Shown here one piece after another: positions 1 through 15,978 of a stretch of DNA of 64,000 nt. The position numbers and the translations under genes were made by a program. How positions within the stretch are numbered: position 1 is the first letter of the stretch; the number at the start of each line of letters is the position of its first letter. This DNA comes from Diphasiastrum complanatum (Eukaryota > Streptophyta > Lycopodiopsida > Lycopodiales > Lycopodiaceae). The DNA is taken from the NCBI GenBank assembly GCA_029204225.1, contig CM055097.1:12296631-12360630 (forward strand). Reading direction: 5' to 3'. The notes under the pieces were generated by a model. It worked only from the letters and a program-made list of their open reading frames with translations, searched no databases and had not been told where the DNA came from.

Positions 1-538
1 GTGAATTACAATTTGGGCTTTTGAGTTCTGGGGAATCTATAGGGAAATGGGTTTTCGAACTGAAGTCACTTGAAGATCTTGGTAAAATGGATCTATGAGG
101 CATTGAACAATAATCCAAGGTATTGATACAAGTTGGATTTATATGAGATAATGAATATATTGATTGCGGACAATATCCTTGTTGATTACCTCATACTCCA
201 TTAGCTTGTAGTCAAAAAAAAAAAAAAGGATTTATAAACCTTTGTAATACTGTTTGTACTTTGAAAGTACATTAAATAAAAGCTTAATTTGCAATCTAAG
301 TTTCTAAGTTAATTTTTATTTACAAAGTTTATTTTTGCAAGATTGTATACATATAAAGCTATGGTAAGCCATAGCATTGGCTTCAACAAAAAATTAAAAG
401 AAAGGAGGGAAAATATTAGAAAAGTACACAGTTGTACTTGCAAACTGTACTTGCTGCAAGTACAAACCTATGTGCCTTTCTTCCTATCTTTCTTAGCCTC
501 CTTCTTGATCTGAAAACCACCTCTTTGTAAAGCTCCAC

Positions 539-585
<47 letters not shown>

Positions 586-1088
586 TTGCAAATCCACCAT
601 TTTCTTCACTTATTGAGAGGAAAATTGAAGTTTTTTTCCTCCACCTCCTCCTCTTAAACGTACAGTTGTACTAGCACCTTCTCCTAAGCCTAAGAACAAG
701 CGTTAGAGGAGATTTAGGTGTGTCATTGGGCCATAAGGCCAAGAGGTTAAGGCGATGACCCAGAAGGTGGGTGGGAATATGACCCAAGTGACTCTTGGGT
801 GAGGTGGCATAGGGAGGGTGGTAGCCATGTGTTGTGAGGGTAGGTGGACCCCATAAGGGGATGCCACTTGTTTTTGGGACCCATGTGTTTGTAGGTGGCG
901 TCCATAAGGCCCGCCACCCAGCAAGGCTTTTTAGGAAGGAAAAGGAGTGGGATGGGGGTAAAGGCTCCATTTCCATCATTGAGGAGCTTAGTTGTGGCCT
1001 AGTCTCCTTGAGTAGATCTCTCAAGCTCTCTAAGCCATTTTGTTGCGAAGCCCTTGTTGTTTTTCCTTTGCCTCGTTCCTTAGAGCGC
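1..1088. other. Non-coding stretch before the Gypsy relic
   Basis: AT-rich sequence with no recognisable gene. It holds a CA microsatellite and, from about 690 to 1000, a G-rich segment whose short frames match nothing I know. It could be the 5' leader or LTR of the following Gypsy element, but no TG...CA ends or primer-binding site could be identified. Confidence 0.4.
541..583. repeat. (AC)n microsatellite
   Basis: An uninterrupted AC dinucleotide tract of about 43 bases. Confidence 0.97.
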
Positions 1089-1809
1089 CATGGATCCTGC
1101 TACAAAACCAAATTCTGGACATGCAAGCCAAGCATGTCGCGGCCGACAGACTATCGAGGATGCAATTCGCTTTGCAAAAATCTTTGATGACGCCCATTTT
1201 GCCTCTTGCAAGGAGCAAAATTTGCCCAAGGCTAAGCAGAAAGAAAAGAAAATTCTCAAGAAGTAGGGCAAAGACAAGACGGACACCAATTCCCAAGGCG
1301 CGAAAAAGCGCGTCAAGTTGGATCGTGAAGACTACAACAAGGCGAGAACCGGCGGCTTGTGCTTCTCTTGTATGGAAAAGGGACATCTTTTGAAAGATTG
1401 CCGGAAGAAAAAGCAAAAGAAATCTAGCGGGCAACCTAAATCCTTTAAAGCACCAGGTAACTCTACTATTTCTTTTGTTGATTTATCCTTTAAGGATGGC
1501 ACTAGTTGCGAGAATTGTTGTTTTAATATAGTTGTTTTTGGCCTCCATGATCTCATTCGTATGAATGGAGTCGTAGGACGCCAAAATGTGACTGTTCTTT
1601 TTAATGATGGTTCTACACATAGCTTCATAAATGCTAAATTGGTGCAGAAGATCAGGGCGGCTACTGCGCCAAGTAATCACTTGTATGTGGTGAAAATGGT
1701 GTTAGTGGAAGATCGCCAAGCTTGGGAACAGCTTGTTCCTCAACTGCCGCTTCAGATTCAGGATTATGTTGAACCACTAGATTTTCATATCATTATTTGG
1801 ATAGCGTAG
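1089..1809 (+). pseudogene. Ty3/Gypsy gag C-terminus and protease, decayed
   Basis: This is the nucleocapsid and protease part of a Gypsy retrotransposon. The frame from 1318 contains a CCHC zinc knuckle, CFSCMEKGHLLKDC (CX2CX4HX4C), which binds element RNA in Gag. It is preceded and followed by Lys-rich tracts. About 85 residues later the segment VLFNDGSTHSFI matches the retropepsin active-site region of plant Gypsy elements, but with NDGS where an active enzyme has DSG, so the protease looks dead. An upstream part from 1089 is in another frame and stops at a TAG near 1263. Pol remains follow on the same strand. The family assignment is firm; exact ends are not. Confidence 0.8.
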
Positions 1810-2054
1810 ACATAATCTTAGGAAAAGAATGGTTTTATTCTAAAAATGAGTCTTTAAGAAAAGATTATGTTATGCATAGTATTTCCTTTTTGCATAAGGG
1901 CTCATTGGTTGAGCTAAAAGGCAATGTAAATAGGCCTTTTGGTCCTTTGGTTTCTTCTTTACAAGTTGTTGAATATTTGAAAGATTCTGGTAATAAAGTT
2001 TATCTTTGTTTTTTTGAAAGATGAAAAATATGTGGATGACCATGTAGTCTAAAT

Positions 2055-3520
2055 ATGGATTTATCACATTTGCCTTTGAATGTGCTTGTAAATAATCTCT
2101 TGAGTGCTAACTCACCTGAAGGAATAATATTTAACAAACATAGGCAAGAGTATAGCGATGTTTTTTCTGATAAACTCTCTGATAGCCTACCTCCCCAAAG
2201 GAGTGTTAACCATCAGATAGAGTTGCTTCCTGGAAGCCAACCTGTATCTCTTTTTCCATACAGGGTTAGCATCAAGGAAGAGGATGAAATTTCTAAGCAG
2301 TTACAAGAACTCCTTACTAGGCCATATTCGGCCTAGTAAGTCCCCTTGGGGAGCACCAATCCTTTTAGTTAGTAAAAAGGATGGTGGCACACGTTTGTAT
2401 GATGACTTTAAAAAGTTAAATGATTTAACCATCAAGAACAAATATCCCTTGCCTAGGATGGATGATCTTATGGATCGTCTGAATGGAGCTAAGTATTTTT
2501 TCATGATTGATCTTAGATCAGGCTACCATCAGATAAGGATTAGGAATGAAGATGTTCCTTAGACTAGATTTTGATCCAGGTATGGCCATTATGAGTTTTT
2601 AGTGTTACCTTTTGGACTCACGAATGCGCCTGCCACTTTCCAACAAATGATGAATGATTCGTCCATATTTGAGAAAGTTTGTGGTGGTGTATTTGGATGA
2701 CATATTAATTTATAGTCGGACCCTTGAGGAGCACGAAGCGCATCTTCGTATTGTCTTGGATCTTCTAAGGCAAGAAAAGCTATATGATAAGGAGTCGAGT
2801 GAGTTCTTCTAGACTAAACTCAAATACATGGTCCATGTCACATCAGATAAAAGTCTTGAAATCGATTATGACAAAGTCCATAAGGTACGAGATTGGCCAA
2901 GACTTCTGATGATTTGTGATGTGAAATCCTTTTTGGGATTCACAAGATTCTTTCACAGGTTCATTTTGGACTATGACTTAATAGCATTGCCCTTGATGAA
3001 ATGTTCTTAAGGGGGTGAAGAAAAAATGTAGCCACAGAAAAAGTCCATTTATAACATGGACTGATGGAATGAATGAGAGTTTCGAGACTCTCAAGCACTG
3101 TGTTTCTACTGCTCCAATTTTAGACGTTGTCGATCCTAACTGAACCTTTGTGATTGATATGGATGCTAGTGACTTTGTTGTAGGAGTGGTCCTTTATCAG
3201 GACAGTAGACCGGTTGCTTTTGAAAGCAAGAAGCTAGATCCTGTTCAGACTAGATATTCTACCTATGTGAAGGAGCTTTTTGCAGTCATCACGCATTAAA
3301 AATCTGGAGGCATTATCTTTATGGTGCTAGATTAATTGTAGTGACTGATCACCAATCCCTTAAGTATATTTGTGATGCCAAGGACCTTCGTGGCCGTAAC
3401 GCTAGATAGTCGAAACTCATTCAGGAGTTTGTGTTCGACATTAAGTATCATAAAAGTATGTCAAACTGTGTTGCCGATGCCTTGAGTCGGATTGGAGAGA
3501 TTAATCAGTTATGCTTTGCT
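2055..3520 (+). pseudogene. Ty3/Gypsy reverse transcriptase and RNase H, decayed
   Basis: Pieces of Gypsy Pol occur in order but in several frames. RT begins with the [16 protein letters not shown] motif near 2341 and continues through [16 protein letters not shown] and [13 protein letters not shown] (2446-2535). The active-site box reads [11 protein letters not shown] near 2690. The RNase H start, IDMDASDFVVGVVL, lies near 3158, followed by a conserved TDHQSLKY-like segment near 3345 and VADALSR near 3472. At least five stops or frameshifts separate the pieces, so no full Pol can be made. Order and motifs are diagnostic of Metaviridae rather than Copia, where integrase precedes RT. Confidence 0.85.
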
Positions 3521-4115
3521 GAGATCCAATCTGATTTGTATCTTTCGATACGGGATCTTTGTCAAACTGATAGGTTTTCTGGTCGCATATGGCTAGATGT
3601 CCTGACAGGAAATTCTAGATCTAGTGATGACCTTGGGATACGAGATCCGAAGCAATTCCAAAATGATAAGATACTATTCTATTTCAATAGGAATGGCCTA
3701 CTTGTCTGGAAGAAAAAGGTTTGTGTGCCCGATAGGGAGGACTTGCGAGCCCAAATCCTGTAGTAGTGTCATGACAACCCTTGTGTTGGTCACTCAGGCA
3801 TACATAAGACACTTGACGTTGTTAGGTAGAATTTCTTCTGGTCTAAGAAGAAAGGTCATGTGGAGGCACATGTTCAAAGTTGTGAACAATGCCCGCAAAA
3901 CAAAACAGAAAGACTCAAAGTTGCGAGTCTTCTACATCTCTTGGAAATTCCCAATAAGAAATGAGAAAGGACTCCCTAAAATTCAGATTGATCATGATGC
4001 CATTTGGGTGGTGGTTCACCAAGATGGGACAATTTATACCAACTAAATTAATTGTCAAGGCATCTAAGCTAGCCTAGATTTTCGTTGAAAAGTTGTTCAG
4101 ATAATTTCTAAGATT
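3431..4115 (+). pseudogene. Ty3/Gypsy integrase N-terminal part, truncated
   Basis: After RNase H, the frame region around 3765-3900 encodes the HHCC zinc-binding start of a Gypsy integrase: HDNPCVGHSGIHKTLD followed by CEQC about 30 residues on. It runs into the beginning of the catalytic core near 3985-4050 (DAIWVVV followed by a FIPT-like segment in a shifted frame). Homology fades by about 4115, before the second catalytic Asp and the Glu, so the element is 3'-truncated and has no recognisable 3' LTR. Confidence 0.7.
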
Positions 4116-6326
4116 GCTAAGGTACTGCTAATTTGATCTATTCCAAACATCTAAAACTCTTAAAGGATTAGGAATCGGACAATGTTTTGATTTTTTTTGA
4201 CTTCGATTGTCTTTTGTACTTACAAAATTTTTGTCAAAATTTTCAAATTACGTAAAATAAAGCAAAAATTGAGTTTTCCGAAAAAATCAAAATTTCGGTC
4301 ATTTTTTCGTTATATATGGAATCAGTTTAGATTAGTGAATTGATTAAACTGAGTTTATCAGTCAGAATTGATCACAGTGTTTTCACTAAGTCTAAATTAT
4401 TTCTCGGTGATATATAAGTTAAAATTGACAGAAGGAACCACAATGAATTGCGGACAGTTTTTACTGTGCTGTCATTTTTTAACTTTGGAGTTGGGAACTC
4501 CCAGATTGAAAGTTAAAATTTGAATTCTTTTTTTTTGTTGAATTTCAATTTGGTAAAAATTGAAAATCAGTTACTTGTCTGATAAGTTTTATATTCGATT
4601 TTGATCGATAGAAATCAGTCAAGTAAACGTTTGTGCAAGATACTCGTTAAATCTGAATTAAAATCGTCAAACAATATAATGAGTGGCAATAGTATTCTTT
4701 ATCTAATCAGTAAATCTGACAGGATACGGTTCAAGAATTACTGAAATCCTATAGGTAGGATTTCCATTCATGTAATTTCATATTCTACGTTTGGATAGGT
4801 TTTGTCAATATTAACGGAGTAATGCCAAACCAGTCAATAAAAAAGAAAAAAAAGTCCAATTTTATTGGAAAATTTGTAATAATAGGAATTACATAACTAA
4901 TTTCATTTCTAGTAAAATCCTATGGTGAATTATATTCAGCCCATGTATAGGACAACAATGAAATTGTTTTGGACTTTTTCCTATAGTAATTAATTTTTTT
5001 AAACATTTACTAATGTCGTTACATCTTCTGGGTACCTTAGCTGAAAGATTTTCAGGGAACTGAAAATTCTAAGGAAGGAAGAAGAGTGGACATTAGAGCC
5101 TAGAAGGAAAAGCTGATGGTATAAGACGTCAGTAATTTTGGAAAAGAAATTCTAGGACTGTAAAGATTTGATGATCAATGGTGTGTTTAGTGCCTAGTCG
5201 CGATATGGGAAAGAAGAAAACCATTCGATTAAATGTGAGGTATTTTGAAAAAATTTGAGATTTAATCTAGATCCCAATGTGATAAATATCTCCAATTTTA
5301 ATGGATTTGGTAAGACCAGACGCTCAAATGAAACAAAAAAAGAACATTGTCTGCTATTTCTGTATGAGCAATTTCACACACATACCAAGAAGTTATAAAT
5401 TACAATGAGTTGCCATAATACGAGGAAAAACACAGCATACTGCTGGGGAACACATAGTATTGTTCTAACGTATACTAATGAACTAACTTGAAGCGCTTAC
5501 TGTAAACAATAAGGATGAGATAATGCTTATCAGCGTAGAAAAACAATCGTGGCACGGTTTTCAACTTTGCATATATTAACGTGGTTACAATTTCTCATTT
5601 AAAGCGTAATGCAACAAAAAATTGCAACTTCGTAATGCAACTAAAAATTGCAACTTCCTCGAAACCTTAAGTTCACATCCTCCATAAGCAAGTGCCTGCT
5701 GTAAAACAATAAAATTTCAATCACATCAGAAGATGAATCCAGCAAATAATAGAGAACAGTGAGTTTGATTAAGATATCTTCAATGTTCACGGTGACAGCG
5801 TGTTGCACTTCTGTACTCTGATGATGACTTTTGGGTCGTAGTCTATAATGAGCATGATACTGGAGAGACCGAAATGATAAGACAGAGAAACACGAAAGAA
5901 TTTGCTGTTGGCAAAAATTTGCTGCAAGAACGTGATCTTGACTTGAGATGGACTTAGTCCACAAAGTTCGTGCCTAACAAGATCGTCTTGGGCTTCTATT
6001 GTATAGTTATCACAAACTCCCACAAGTAGGGTTCATGAAAATGAATTGGATTAATCGATCCTCAATTAGCTAATAAAGCTCAGGAGGCACCCTTACAGAT
6101 GTCATAAAACCAGAGACTAATAATTTTATTGTACAGACCGTCTGCCCAAGGCTTCGCCCTTCACTCCAATTACCTTTCAATGTCTGATGTTGAATCAGGT
6201 ACTGCATCTAGCTAGCAATGTCCTAAACCCTGTGTTAAACTAGTGTCCTTCAATGCTAAGTTTCTTCTCACATACTTTCTTCTATACTAAAGCAACAAAA
6301 GCAAAATTGTTTTGATGTTTGAGACA
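4116..6326. other. AT-rich non-coding stretch
   Basis: No gene is recognised. Long A/T-rich sequence follows the truncated Gypsy integrase. A segment at 5100-5285 recurs near 25.04 kb. Short minus-strand frames near 5.64-6.02 kb lie downstream of the trihelix gene and look like chance frames or 3' untranslated sequence. Confidence 0.5.
5100..5285 (+). repeat. Dispersed repeat R2, copy 1
   Basis: About 180 bases align with 25042-25225 in the same orientation. Shared blocks include a GGAAGGA...AGCTGRTGG start, ATTTTGGAAA near 5140, and TTTAATCTAGATCCCAATG near the right end. The copies have several indels and no coding potential. The parent element is unknown. Confidence 0.6.
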
Positions 6327-7520
6327 TCAACTATCTTCCTCGGTAAACTTGGTTATCAATGCGGCAAAAAACTCATCTCTTTTCTGGGAGCGAGCTTCGT
6401 CTCGAGCGTGACGCTGCTCCTCGCGATCGCGCCACTCCTGCTCTCTAAGTATACGCTCCTGTTCCAGTTTTTCCATTGCTTCTCTCCATTCCTGCTCCCT
6501 TAATCTCCGTTCTTGCTCTCTAAGAGCCACAGCTTCTCGCCACTGTTCTTCTAGTCTAGATTGCTGCTGAAAGAAATCCTCCAGCACCTCTTGCATAGTA
6601 TTTGCGCGATATTTTTCAGCTGTCAGTTTTTGCCTATCTCGGTCAGCTTTTCTTTTCTTCCTTCTGACTACGCGTTCGTCTTCAGTATCTTCTTCGTCTT
6701 CTTCATCGTCACCGTCATCATCAGAATATTTCATTCCCGGCACACGCTTCGATTTCATTAAATTCTTACCCGATCTTCCCCCGCTTTCTGATTCCAGCAA
6801 AAGTCTATCCATATTCTTCGCCCTTTCTTTGAATATAGCGTCCAGTTCGTCAAAGAAAGGGCATTGGCGACCGTTATCGAGATCAGAAATTTCTTTACCC
6901 TGCAAAACTCATCGGGAGGAGCAAATGGAAAAACTCGTAGATTGTATGAAAAAGATGCAGCGGGAGATAATGACAACGGATTTTATAATCAGGGAGAGGA
7001 ATTTTCCAACAGAAAAGCTGTTGGGCAAACGAATACAGACCTTGTAACGATTCACCAGATTTTTCCACTTGCATTTGCATTGATCAGCACTCCTTCGAAA
7101 TCCTTTTTCTTTCATTTTTCCCGATATAAGCTCCCATAGTGTCTTGTTTCTCTTAGTTTGCGTGAAATCCTTTTCAAGCTCTGCTCGAATTGCAATGAAC
7201 TCTTTTGTTTCATGATATCCCCACTGAGGAATGCGCTCCTCCTTTTTGCGGCCCCTCCCTGGTGTGGATACCATCGTCTCGCCAGCCACCGCCACTGGCA
7301 CAGGGGGCGGTTGCAGAGCCGTGAGAGCAGCCAAACTCTCCTCCATTATCACTCCACTTTCCCGATTCCGGAATTCCAGAAGCGAGGACGAACTACCCCC
7401 TCCCCAATCTCTGTCCTCGTTCTCATCCATCCTGTCATTCCTGTCCCTTCCCATCCCCATCTCCATCTCTTGCAACTCCCATCTGACACAATCAACACAA
7501 ATCAGAACCAAATCCTTCAA
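6327..7520 (-). CDS. GT-3-like trihelix transcription factor (two exons)
   Basis: A DNA-binding trihelix factor, expected to bind GT elements in promoters in the nucleus. Two exons, 7041-7520 and 6327-6899, flank a 141-base intron with donor AAG|GTCTGT and acceptor TTTGCAG|GGT in phase 0, giving 350 residues ending at TGA. The trihelix domain covers about residues 98-190: QWGYHETKEFI, W129 and W152 are the spaced tryptophan positions, and CPFFDELDAIF after the splice forms the fourth helix. An acidic Asp/Glu stretch follows, then a charged coiled coil rich in RLREQEWREAMEKLEQER-like units at the C-terminus, the layout of the GT-3a/GT-3b group. The N-terminus is uncertain: the first ATG is taken, but Met19 (MEMGMG) is equally plausible. 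No frame damage is seen. Upstream lies a G-box pair at 8033-8065. Confidence 0.85.
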
Positions 7521-8032
7521 GGCTCCAGCCTTTCGCTTCCACAGCTACTCAGCAACAACCCAACAATCCCTTCCCCAGAATTACACACAAATATGTGATC
7601 AGGTAGGTCAAAGAGACAGAAATTGAGAGCTAGACAGAGATCAATTGTCGCAACAGGATCGAATTGGGAGAAAAGAGGAGTGAACACTGGTCTCGTCTCG
7701 CTTGATCGATCGCTCGCTCGGGCGCCCTCTTCTCTGAGGGACGATCCAGTTTTTGGCTGCCCACGGTGGAAAAGGAGTCTAAACGGGGAGGAACGCCACC
7801 TTTTAAAACACTGGGTACTTCGAGGGACCGTCGAATACTTCTCTGTCCGCACCCTGTGTAACGCTTCAACAAGTAAGGGGAGGCTCTTTCGATCCACTAA
7901 TTAATGCTAATATCCCCCGGATAATTGCAATCAGACTTTTGGTCAAAGGCTCAGCTCTATTCTCACACTACATTTTTAACTTCCTTCAGCGAAAAGCTCG
8001 ACAGAAAAATGGGTACAGAACACGTCCGATTA

Positions 8033-8065
8033 GCCACGTGTAGATATCGTGTCTAAACACGTGGC
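8033..8065. promoter_or_regulatory. Inverted pair of G-box/ABRE sites
   Basis: GCCACGTGT at 8033-8041 and ACACGTGGC at 8057-8065 form an inverted repeat 15 bases apart, about 0.5 kb upstream of the trihelix start codon. GCCACGTG is the classical bZIP/bHLH G-box and ABA-response core. Regulation of the trihelix gene is inferred from position only. Confidence 0.55.
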
Positions 8066-8099
8066 AAAATCTCAATGCTTATAAAATAATCCAATGGTG

Positions 8100-11936
<3,837 letters not shown>

Positions 11937-12547
11937 GTACGATTAGGATCAACAAGTGCTAATACATTATCTAAAAATGGCCCAGGGTGTGATTGGGCAC
12001 CATACAACCAAGAAAATATTTATGTCCTAAATAAGCATTGCAACACAACACTTACATTGAGGTTTGTAAAATTTTTGCAACACTTTCACAATCCTAAGTT
12101 AACATTGATATGCAACACTCATTAAGGAGAAGTCAAAACCCCCCCTTGCTTTTTGCCTCCACGTTCAAGCTGTGGTGCCCTCTGGAATGGGTGGGGAATC
12201 ATTGTTCGAGGTCCACTAGCTCAGGCACCATGCGAACCAAAGACACATCAAGGTGTGACATAGTCAGCGGCCATGTTCCAATGCTGCCAAAGCAAAAGTT
12301 GTCCATACTTCTCATGGCATTCCAAGAGGACCGGGGGTTGGTAGCTCGGACTTACATCATGGAGCATTCATGTAATCTTCTGGTGGCTCTACTGCCACAT
12401 CAAAAACGTATCCTCCAATGTGACAAGGCTAGTGTCATACACAAAGGGTACATAGGCTTTGTGGAGTATGGATCTCCCTCATGAGCTGCTCCTACTCAGC
12501 TCTAAGTTGGCATCAGACCTCTACCTTTGCATTCTACCTTTGCCCCC

Positions 12548-12633
12548 CACAATTTCAATGGATGAATATGTGTAGACGTAGTATGGATCAATGGATGTGT
12601 GTGGGCGCACAATTTCAATGGATGAATATGTGT
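12548..12633 (+). repeat. 26-base direct duplication, 60-base period
   Basis: The 26-mer starting CACAATTTCAATGG and ending TATGTGT occurs identically at 12548-12573 and 12608-12633. The surrounding frames (12110-12729) resemble no known protein. Confidence 0.85.
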
Positions 12634-13507
12634 GGGTTGTGTGTGTTTCTAAGAGAGAGAGAAAGAGAGATATGTATCATGCATTCCATTGTTGTATTGA
12701 CGCATGAATTATATCTTGAGCAAACGTAGTATGGAAATTATATATGTTGCACTTATTATTTTACACTAGCACATCTAGTTGTCTCTCATATCATCTGCTT
12801 GATGTCTAACCATTAAACATCCTTTTTTGTGTCAAATTTAGTTTGTAGGTGCAGGAAATCTTTGCATGTGTATTTCTATCCAAATGCACTTTCCAACTTA
12901 CAAAGCGTTGCTACGTCGCACTATCTATCTCAATAAAAATTCAAAGACTTGTTGCAACATTTCTAAGTGCCACAACAACTATTTGTAGTGTCACAATAGC
13001 TCTGTGGATTTTCTTTTGTAAAAATACATAATATCACATAGTGATGCAAGTAAAAGAGTCACAGAGTTTCGCGGGCTGTCGACCCTTATTACTATAAGGT
13101 GTCTGACACTCAATCGAGACAACATTAATTGAAATCCCATGGCGCTAATATGCACTAGAATGGTTTATGGACTAGGTTGTGGTGGCATTTACCATGGGCA
13201 AGGGTGACTTTGCTCTACAGCTTTGCCTTCTCAGCACAACCCAAATGGTGTGAATGACATCGAGGGCCATCAAGTTAAGCATCAACAAGTAGTAAATTCA
13301 TGATCATTTCATGGCACTTCAACTCTTCATACCGGTTAGTAGCAATAACCATATTGAGGGGATTAGAAGTTTGTTGACACAAATTTTTTCATTGTTAACA
13401 TTCAGAGTGTTGTACGAAGTCTGATCAAAAGAACTCAAGATAGTTCGTTCATTATGATCATAGTGAACGAAACAAGCAAGTAAATCAAAAGAGCATTTCT
13501 TAATTAG

Positions 13508-13508
<1 letters not shown>

Positions 13509-13541
<33 letters not shown>
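13509..13541. repeat. (TG)n microsatellite
   Basis: A TG dinucleotide tract of about 33 bases. Confidence 0.95.
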
Positions 13542-13542
<1 letters not shown>

Positions 13543-14050
13543 TTATATCCCAACAACCGTCTCACAGAACAAGATAACCACACTAGGTGATGGAACAAAT
13601 ATACCTAGTTGAAGTCGTCCACAATACTTGCCAAATTTTACACCAATCAAGAAGTAACATAACTGCATGAAAAGGAAAAGTCTTATAATCATAATGTAAG
13701 CAAGCCATATGGTTAAGCTACCAAGATTGAGTGCCATTAGTTAGATTATAATTTGATTCATGAGATCTAATTAATCTAGGCTAAAATGAAGTCCTTTAAA
13801 GTTGATTTACAGGTCTTGAAAGTACATCAAGAAGAGTGAGGGAGATTGAGTCATTCTTTTGTCCAAAAATAGCCAAGATTGACAATATTTGATTGTAAGT
13901 AGATTTCACATCATCTAATCTTCATTCCATCTTTGTGATGGAGTGCTAGAACTGAGATTATAAGTCCATTTGATGGATTAGAAATCTAATTTGAGTGAAA
14001 CGCTACAAGAGAGACCTTGGTGAGTTTCTAGAGTCAATCAAATCCATTTC

Positions 14051-14720
14051 TTGTTTGTAGAAATCACTAGTAAGATGAGATATATTGGAGCATACCTTCT
14101 AGAAGCTATTGAGAGATTGAATTCTACAAATTATGCTATTTGGAAGGTTAGGATGGAGTCACTAATGTTGCTCCAAGACCTTTATGAGTTCTTGATTGAA
14201 GATGGAGATGAACCTCTAGGTGCACAGGAGTTGATTAGATACAAGAAGAAATCTAGACTAGCACTTCATTGTGTGAAGATGAATGTAAGCAATGATCTTT
14301 TGAGAGAGGAGAGCTTGTACAAATTGCCCTTAATGGTCTAGGAGATGACTTTTCAAATCTGGTCCAAGGCTTTGCCATCCAAGACACCTTGCCAACTATA
14401 GAAAAGCTTCATAGTGTATTAGTGGCTAAAGAGTGTAGGATGCTCCACATCAAAGCAAGATTGAACTCATTGTCTTTGCAAGATGGTGATGAGAAAGCCA
14501 ATTTCTCATTCAAGGAAAAAAAGAAGACCAATGGAAAGAAGAAGCACCCAAAGGAGGCCAAAGAAGAGGATGATGCATCAAGCTCAAAGGGCAAGATCAA
14601 AGACAAGTCAAAGTTCAAATGCTTTTCTGTGGCAAGAAAGGAATTTTGCATCAGAATGTTTCAAGAAGAAGAAGGCACAAGCAAAGCAACATTGCACATC
14701 AAGAGGAGGAGGATGAAGAA
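14051..14720 (+). pseudogene. Copia element G: gag, decayed
   Basis: Copia Gag of the UBN2 type. The start is recognisable by RLNSTNYAIWKVRMES, then the ALHCVKMNVSNDLL segment. There is an internal deletion near 14325, after which the NGLGDDFSNLVQ and PTIEKLHSVL blocks continue in another frame. A Lys-rich tract leads to a CCHC zinc knuckle region near 14620 (KCFSVARKEFCIRMF in one frame), broken by a frameshift. It is the outermost layer of the nested stack. No 5' LTR or primer-binding site is visible upstream. Confidence 0.8.
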
Positions 14721-15428
14721 GAATCATCCTTGATGGTTTCTAACACACCGCCATCATCCAAGTGCAACACCAATGATTCTTGGTGGATTGATAGTGGGGC
14801 TAGCTCCCACATGACATTCCAAAAGGACTATTTCTCCACTTTACTCTCTTATAATGATGTAAAAAGATCGATCTTTACAACTAGTGATCAAGAGTGTAGG
14901 ATAAGTGGTACTAGAACCATTTCATTATATGTTGGATCATCTTTTGAAAATGTCCTTTTTGTTCCTAAGTTAACCAAGAATTTGTTAAGTGTTGGCCAAT
15001 TAATGGATGATGGCCTTGATGTACAATTTAAGCATGGAGTTTGTGCCATCCTTAGAAATGATGAATGTATAGCAAAAGGTTTTAAACAAGGTAGATTGTT
15101 TAAGGTTGATGCTAATGTTGCAATGGAGAGTGTGAATTTGGCAAAGGTGGAGATCTGAAGGTGGAGCTATGGCACAAAAGGTTGGGCCACCCCAATTTCA
15201 AAGCTATGGAAACAATGTGTGCAAAGGAGCTTGCACTCGGCCTCCCCAAGCATTTGTCAAAAAGTGGAAAGATTTGTGGCTTGTAGCCAAAGGCTCATAA
15301 GCAACCTTTCTCTAGATCTACATCAAGATCTAGCACTCCTCTTGAAATCATTCATTCGGATGTTCATAGTTTTCAGAAGAATCTAATGGTGGTGCCAAGT
15401 ACTATGTGATCTTCATTGATGACTATTC
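14619..15428 (+). pseudogene. Copia element G: protease and integrase start
   Basis: The frame from 14619 to 15158 carries the Copia protease active site in WWIDSGASSHMT, with catalytic DSG, and the LTKNLLSVGQLMDDG block that closes the protease. After a frameshift comes the GAG-pre-integrase motif LWHKRLGHPNFKAMET (15170-15215), the zinc-binding part with a stop near 15285, and a short integrase start (IIHSDVHSF). At about 15427 the integrase is fused directly to RT sequence, so roughly the integrase core and the first half of RT are deleted. Confidence 0.8.
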
Positions 15429-15978
15429 TTGCTATTCAAGCAAGCACCTAGAGCATGGTATTCTAGGCTAAACTCTTTTCCTATTTCCATCAACTTTGTG
15501 TTGAAAGCTTATGATCCATCATTGTACATAAGATTTCATGATGGCAAGATCATTATTCTTGTATTGTATGTAGATGATATTATTTTGAGTGGTAATGATC
15601 TAGATGGAATAAGAGAGGTAAAAGTTGCATTGGCAAAAGAGTTTAAAATGGTAGATCTTGGCCTATTAAGCTTCATTATAGGAATAGAAGTTACAAGAGG
15701 TTGTAATTTTAGCTTCATTTGTCAATCTAAGTATGCTACATCCATCTTAGATATATTTGGAATGAAGAATTGTAAAGGCATTGAGACTCCAATGGAGCAA
15801 CATGTAAAACCATCTATTGATGGTGGTGAAGCATCCTTTGAGGACATCACTTTATATAGAAGACTTATAGGCTTCTTAATATATTTGACTATAACTAGAC
15901 CTAATCTTAGTTATAGTGTTGGAAAGTTAAGCCAATTCATGCAAAGTCCTTTAGTTTCACATTGGAAGATGGCCAAAA
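15429..15978 (+). pseudogene. Copia element G: reverse transcriptase, C-terminal half
   Basis: This frame begins in the RT motif FKQAPRAWYSRLNSF and continues through the catalytic LYVDDIILSGND box, KMVDLGLLSFIIGIEV, FICQSKYATSIL, GIETPME and the LIYLTITRPNLSYSVGKLSQFM connection segment. These are the conserved C-terminal RT blocks of Copia. The frame is open until the MITE insertion at 15979 and resumes in RNase H after it. Confidence 0.88.

Noticed and set aside
541-583. CRISPR-like array or other phage-defence locus
   Set aside because: All short repeats here are microsatellites or tandem duplications; there are no spacer arrays, and the sequence is eukaryotic.
7517-7897. Protein-coding gene on the minus strand ahead of the trihelix gene
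   Set aside because: It overlaps the likely 5' untranslated region, has no known motifs, and its composition resembles untranslated GC-rich leader.
12110-12729. Host gene in the 124- and 82-residue plus-strand frames
   Set aside because: No recognisable domain or splice pattern, and they cross a short direct duplication.
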